64,000 bases of DNA from Ga0077555 sp041397775. Lineage in GTDB: Bacteria; Pseudomonadota; Alphaproteobacteria; Rhizobiales; Hyphomicrobiaceae. The notes below the pieces were generated by a model. The model was not told where the DNA came from. It worked only from the letters and a program-made list of their open reading frames with translations, and ran no database searches. Position numbers and translations under genes: made by a program. This document shows positions 61,724 to 64,000 of the stretch, piece after piece. Each line of letters starts with the position of its first letter. Positions within the stretch are counted from its first letter, which is position 1. The DNA is taken from assembly GCA_041397775.1 (NCBI GenBank), contig JAWKWB010000002.1, forward strand, positions 248,001 to 312,000. Reading direction: 5' to 3'.

Positions 61724-62815
61724 TCAGCGACCGAGCAGCACGCGGCCGAGGATGCGCTTCATGAGGTTCCACCCGAAGCGCATGAACAGCAGGCGAAGCA
61801 GCCAGCCGACGAAGCCGCTGCTGCCGAAACCAAGCAGGCCGCCGAGCATGTCGCGGATCGTGCGGCCCGCCGGCGCGCCGTCGAGCCGTCCGCCACGCCG
61901 CAGGATGTCGGAGAGATCGCCGTAGGGATTGTCCGGCTGCCGCGGCGCGGGCGTCTCGACTTCGCTGCCGCCTCCCGAGCCGCCCGGGATCGGTGGCATC
62001 GGATAGGGCCCCTGCGGCAGGTCCGAGCGGGGGAGATCGAAACCACCACTGCTGTCCCACGGGCGTCGTCGCGGTTGTTCCATGCGCCGCGGCCAGGGGA
62101 TCTGGGCCGGCGCTTCCGGCTCGTCCTCGTTCTCGCGCGAGCCCGGAAACGGAAATGGAAACGAGAACGGGCCGCCCTCCCGTTCCGCTTCTCGCTCGTC
62201 CTGCGGGCGCCCCGCGCGCGGCATCGGCTCGCCATCGCCCCCGGGAATGGGCGGCAACGGGTAAGGCCCCCGAGGCATTTCCGATCGGGGAAGCTCGAAG
62301 CCCGGCTCGCGCTTGCGCGATCCCGTTTCGCGCTCGTCCTCTCTCTTGTCGGACTGACCGTCGCTGCCGGGCGTCCGCGCGATGACGTCACCGAGATTGC
62401 CGCGCGCCCATTTGGAAATGGCCCCCATCACCCATTGCGCGATGATCGGCAGCAGCATCTTGATCAGGCCCTCGCTCAAGCCCGATGCCCGCGCCGCCGA
62501 AGCCGCGAGCGCCCTGCTGCGATCCTTCGTACCCAGCACGTGCTCCAGGATGTCGTTGCCGTCCATGCGCACGCGCGGATCCTTCAGGGCCTGCGGGTTG
62601 TCGAGAATGTACTCGTGATGTCCATCGCCCAGGGCCGCCACGAAATCGGCCAGCCCGCCACGCGACAGCGTGTTGCGCTCGATGTTCTGGGCGAAGGACC
62701 GGGCCACGACCTTGACGGCGGCCTCCATGCGGTCCGTGGGCACGCCACATGCCCGGGCGAGGTTCTCGATGGCGCGGCCGTTCTGGGCGCCAGCCAGGAT
62801 TTCGTAGAGCTGCAT
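61724..62815 (-). CDS. DUF937 domain protein with duplicated Pro-rich motif and hydrophobic C-terminus
   Basis: The 363-residue protein has an N-terminal DUF937-type helical domain (MQLYEILAGAQNGRAIENLA to about residue 140; LIKMLLPIIAQWVMGAISKW is its last helix). A charged, Pro/Gly-rich linker (about 145-300) follows, then a hydrophobic C-terminus (LGGLLGFGSSGFVGWLLRLL). Within the linker two 22-residue segments (173-194 and 259-280) repeat F-E/D-LPRS-x2-P-x-GPYP-x-PPIPGG. DUF937 relatives include YidB-like proteins of unknown function. No signal peptide is visible; a membrane association through the end helices is likely. Confidence 0.75.
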   Translation of the reverse strand: MQLYEILAGAQNGRAIENLARACGVPTDRMEAAVKVVARSFAQNIERNTLSRGGLADFVAALGDGHHEYILDNPQALKDPRVRMDGNDILEHVLGTKDRSRALAASAARASGLSEGLIKMLLPIIAQWVMGAISKWARGNLGDVIARTPGSDGQSDKREDERETGSRKREPGFELPRSEMPRGPYPLPPIPGGDGEPMPRAGRPQDEREAEREGGPFSFPFPFPGSRENEDEPEAPAQIPWPRRMEQPRRRPWDSSGGFDLPRSDLPQGPYPMPPIPGGSGGGSEVETPAPRQPDNPYGDLSDILRRGGRLDGAPAGRTIRDMLGGLLGFGSSGFVGWLLRLLFMRFGWNLMKRILGRVLLGR

Positions 62816-63053
62816 GTCGCGTCCGGTGGCTGAATTGCTCCGCGCACGATAGCGAACGGTGGCGCAGCATCAAGGTTGCATTCGTCAGGGGCGAAGCCTT
62901 CGCGCGATACTGGACTGCCTCGTGAACGCCGTGTCGCAAAGCTGCATCGGCCGGCGACAAAAGTGGCCCCAGGTCGCGGTGCGAGGATTGTCCCTCCCGG
63001 TCGGCTCGGGCAGGCTTTCGCTATTGCGCGAGAATCAGGGAGCTCGACCAACG

Positions 63054-63365
63054 ATGAAACTCGTACGATTGGCCACCGCCAGCCTCGCCCTCGCCGGCCT
63101 TCTCGCGATGGGTGCGGCACCGGCCTCGGCCGGCTGCGTCGACAAGGGCGGACGCGGATGGGGCAGCGCCAAGCAAGACGCGCGCTTCCAGGCCTGGGAA
63201 GCCGTGCTGCAAGCGACGGACTGGGGCATGTGGGCCGCCTGGATGTCGTCGGGTGCCAAGGTCGGCAAGGCCGCGGCCGGCTACAAGGTGAGCAACGTGC
63301 GCGAGAAGTGTGGCAAGGACGGCAACAGCGCCGTCTGCGTCATTCGCGCCAAGCTCTGCAAGTAA
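63054..63365 (+). CDS. Small secreted cysteine protein, possible family member 3
   Basis: The 103-residue product has a signal peptide (MKLVRLATASLALAGLLAMG, cut near ASA-GC). The mature part begins GCVDKGGRGWGSAKQDARFQ, continues AWEAVLQATDWGMWAAWMSS and ends REKCGKDGNSAVCVIRAKLC followed by Lys. The pattern of Trp-rich helix, then Cys, then Cys-x4-Ala-x-x-Cys at the very end matches the two proteins upstream, though overall identity is low. The ribosome-binding site is weak (AGGGAG about 14 bases upstream). Function unknown. Confidence 0.65.
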   Translation: MKLVRLATASLALAGLLAMGAAPASAGCVDKGGRGWGSAKQDARFQAWEAVLQATDWGMWAAWMSSGAKVGKAAAGYKVSNVREKCGKDGNSAVCVIRAKLCK

Positions 63366-63544
63366 CGGCCACCGGCCGCCGTCGACTTAGACTTTCGGCG
63401 ACGCGGACGCGCTTCGGGCGCGCCCGCGTTGTTTGCGTTTCGAGCATCGATTAGATTCCTGCACAAAGCGCAGCGACGGCCCGCGCTGGCCGAAAATCGC
63501 CGCGCGTCGGCCATGTCGGCCAGGGGAGAAGGAGCGCACGGCGT

Positions 63545-64000
63545 ATGAGCGACAGCATTTTCGAGATGGATCTGGGCAAGCGGGACGCCAACTATCAGCC
63601 GCTGACGCCGCTGTCGTTCCTGGCGCGTGCGGCGAAGGTGTGGCCCGATCACATCGCCGTCGTACACGGTGCCAGCCGCACCACCTATCACGATCTCTAC
63701 GAGCGGTGCCGCAGGCTCGCCTCCGCCCTCGCCAAGCGTGGCGTGGGGCCGGGAGACACCGTGTCGGTCATGCTCTCCAACACGCCACCCATGCTCGAGG
63801 CCCACTACGGCGTGCCGATGACGGGCGCCGTGCTGCACTCCATGAATACGCGACTCGATGCGGCCATCATCGCGTTCCAGCTCGATCACGCCGACGCCAA
63901 GGTGCTCGTCACGGACCGCGAGTTCGCCCCCGTCGTCAAGGAAGCGCTGGCGCTGGCGACGGTGAAGCCGCTGATCGTCGACTATGACGATCCCGAATTC
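63545..64000 (+). CDS. AMP-dependent acyl-CoA synthetase, C-terminus cut by window edge
   Basis: The frame runs from ATG 63545 off the right end, giving the first 152 residues. They match the N-domain of ANL ligases: YQPLTPLSFLARAAKVWPDH, TYHDLYERCRRLASALAKRG, GDTVSVMLSNTPPMLEAHYG and AVLHSMNTRLDAAIIAFQLD. The wording resembles medium-chain or methylmercaptopropionate-type acyl-CoA synthetases, but the ATP-binding motifs lie beyond the window. AAGGAG ten bases before the start supports it. Confidence 0.85.
   Translation, partial: MSDSIFEMDLGKRDANYQPLTPLSFLARAAKVWPDHIAVVHGASRTTYHDLYERCRRLASALAKRGVGPGDTVSVMLSNTPPMLEAHYGVPMTGAVLHSMNTRLDAAIIAFQLDHADAKVLVTDREFAPVVKEALALATVKPLIVDYDDPEF

Overview
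The window is about 66% GC by eye, gene-dense, and carries no rRNA, tRNA, CRISPR array, phage or insertion-sequence genes that I can see. A SciP-type (DUF1153) cell-cycle regulator, a DUF1285 protein, an LdtR-like MarR regulator and an S2 protein with a C-terminal extension all point to an alphaproteobacterium. The many acyl-CoA, transport and oxidoreductase genes suggest a metabolically broad soil or water organism. I cannot name the genus from sequence alone.

Layout from left to right. 1-6.2 kb: a cut-off HlyD-type adaptor, an alpha/beta hydrolase, an MtnX-like HAD phosphatase, a luciferase-like flavin enzyme and, divergently, a membrane LTA-synthase-like sulfatase. 6.2-15.9 kb (all minus): a long collinear series, livG, an acyl-CoA ligase, livH, livM, livK and livF, followed by an MFS transporter, a MaoC hydratase and a CitE-like lyase. 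It reads as uptake, CoA activation and breakdown of an organic acid. 16.2-21.7 kb (all plus): a mandelate racemase/enolase-type enzyme, an Old Yellow Enzyme-type FMN/FeS/FAD reductase, a GlcG/HbpS protein, a YfcG-like GST and a DapA-family lyase, closed by a clear intrinsic terminator. 21.8-29.6 kb: a possible 58-residue membrane protein, an MltB-type transglycosylase, a large DUF2157-type membrane protein, a ThDP enzyme and a caspase-Sel1-peptidoglycan-binding protein. 29.6-36.7 kb (minus): the MoxR, DUF58, BatA/DUF4159 and VWA-like cell-envelope cluster. 36.9-48.5 kb: DUF1285, HrpB helicase, LdtR-like regulator, HIBCH-like hydrolase, an extensin-like protein with a large insertion, a lipoprotein, sciP, an alpha/beta hydrolase, a PepSY protein, an SDR, and a small ORF coupled to a cytochrome c. 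48.5-53.1 kb (minus): a Ser/Thr kinase with Sel1 repeats and a YejA-like peptide-binding protein.

53.6-59.2 kb holds the conserved housekeeping run rpsB-tsf-pyrH-frr-uppS-cdsA (translation, nucleotide, undecaprenyl and phospholipid synthesis). The usual continuation (dxr, rseP, bamA) is absent; instead come two tandem RidA proteins and a hotdog thioesterase. The right end has three small secreted cysteine proteins that appear related to one another, a DUF937 protein with a duplicated proline-rich motif, and the start of another acyl-CoA synthetase cut by the window edge.

The most unusual items are the small secreted cysteine-protein family (60.7-63.4 kb), the long palindromic element that supplies the pyrH stop codon, the extensin-like domain split by a coiled coil, the two Sel1/peptidoglycan-binding signalling proteins, and two short ORFs at 21.8 and 47.9 kb. 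Nothing here is an obviously new multi-gene defence or secretion system.
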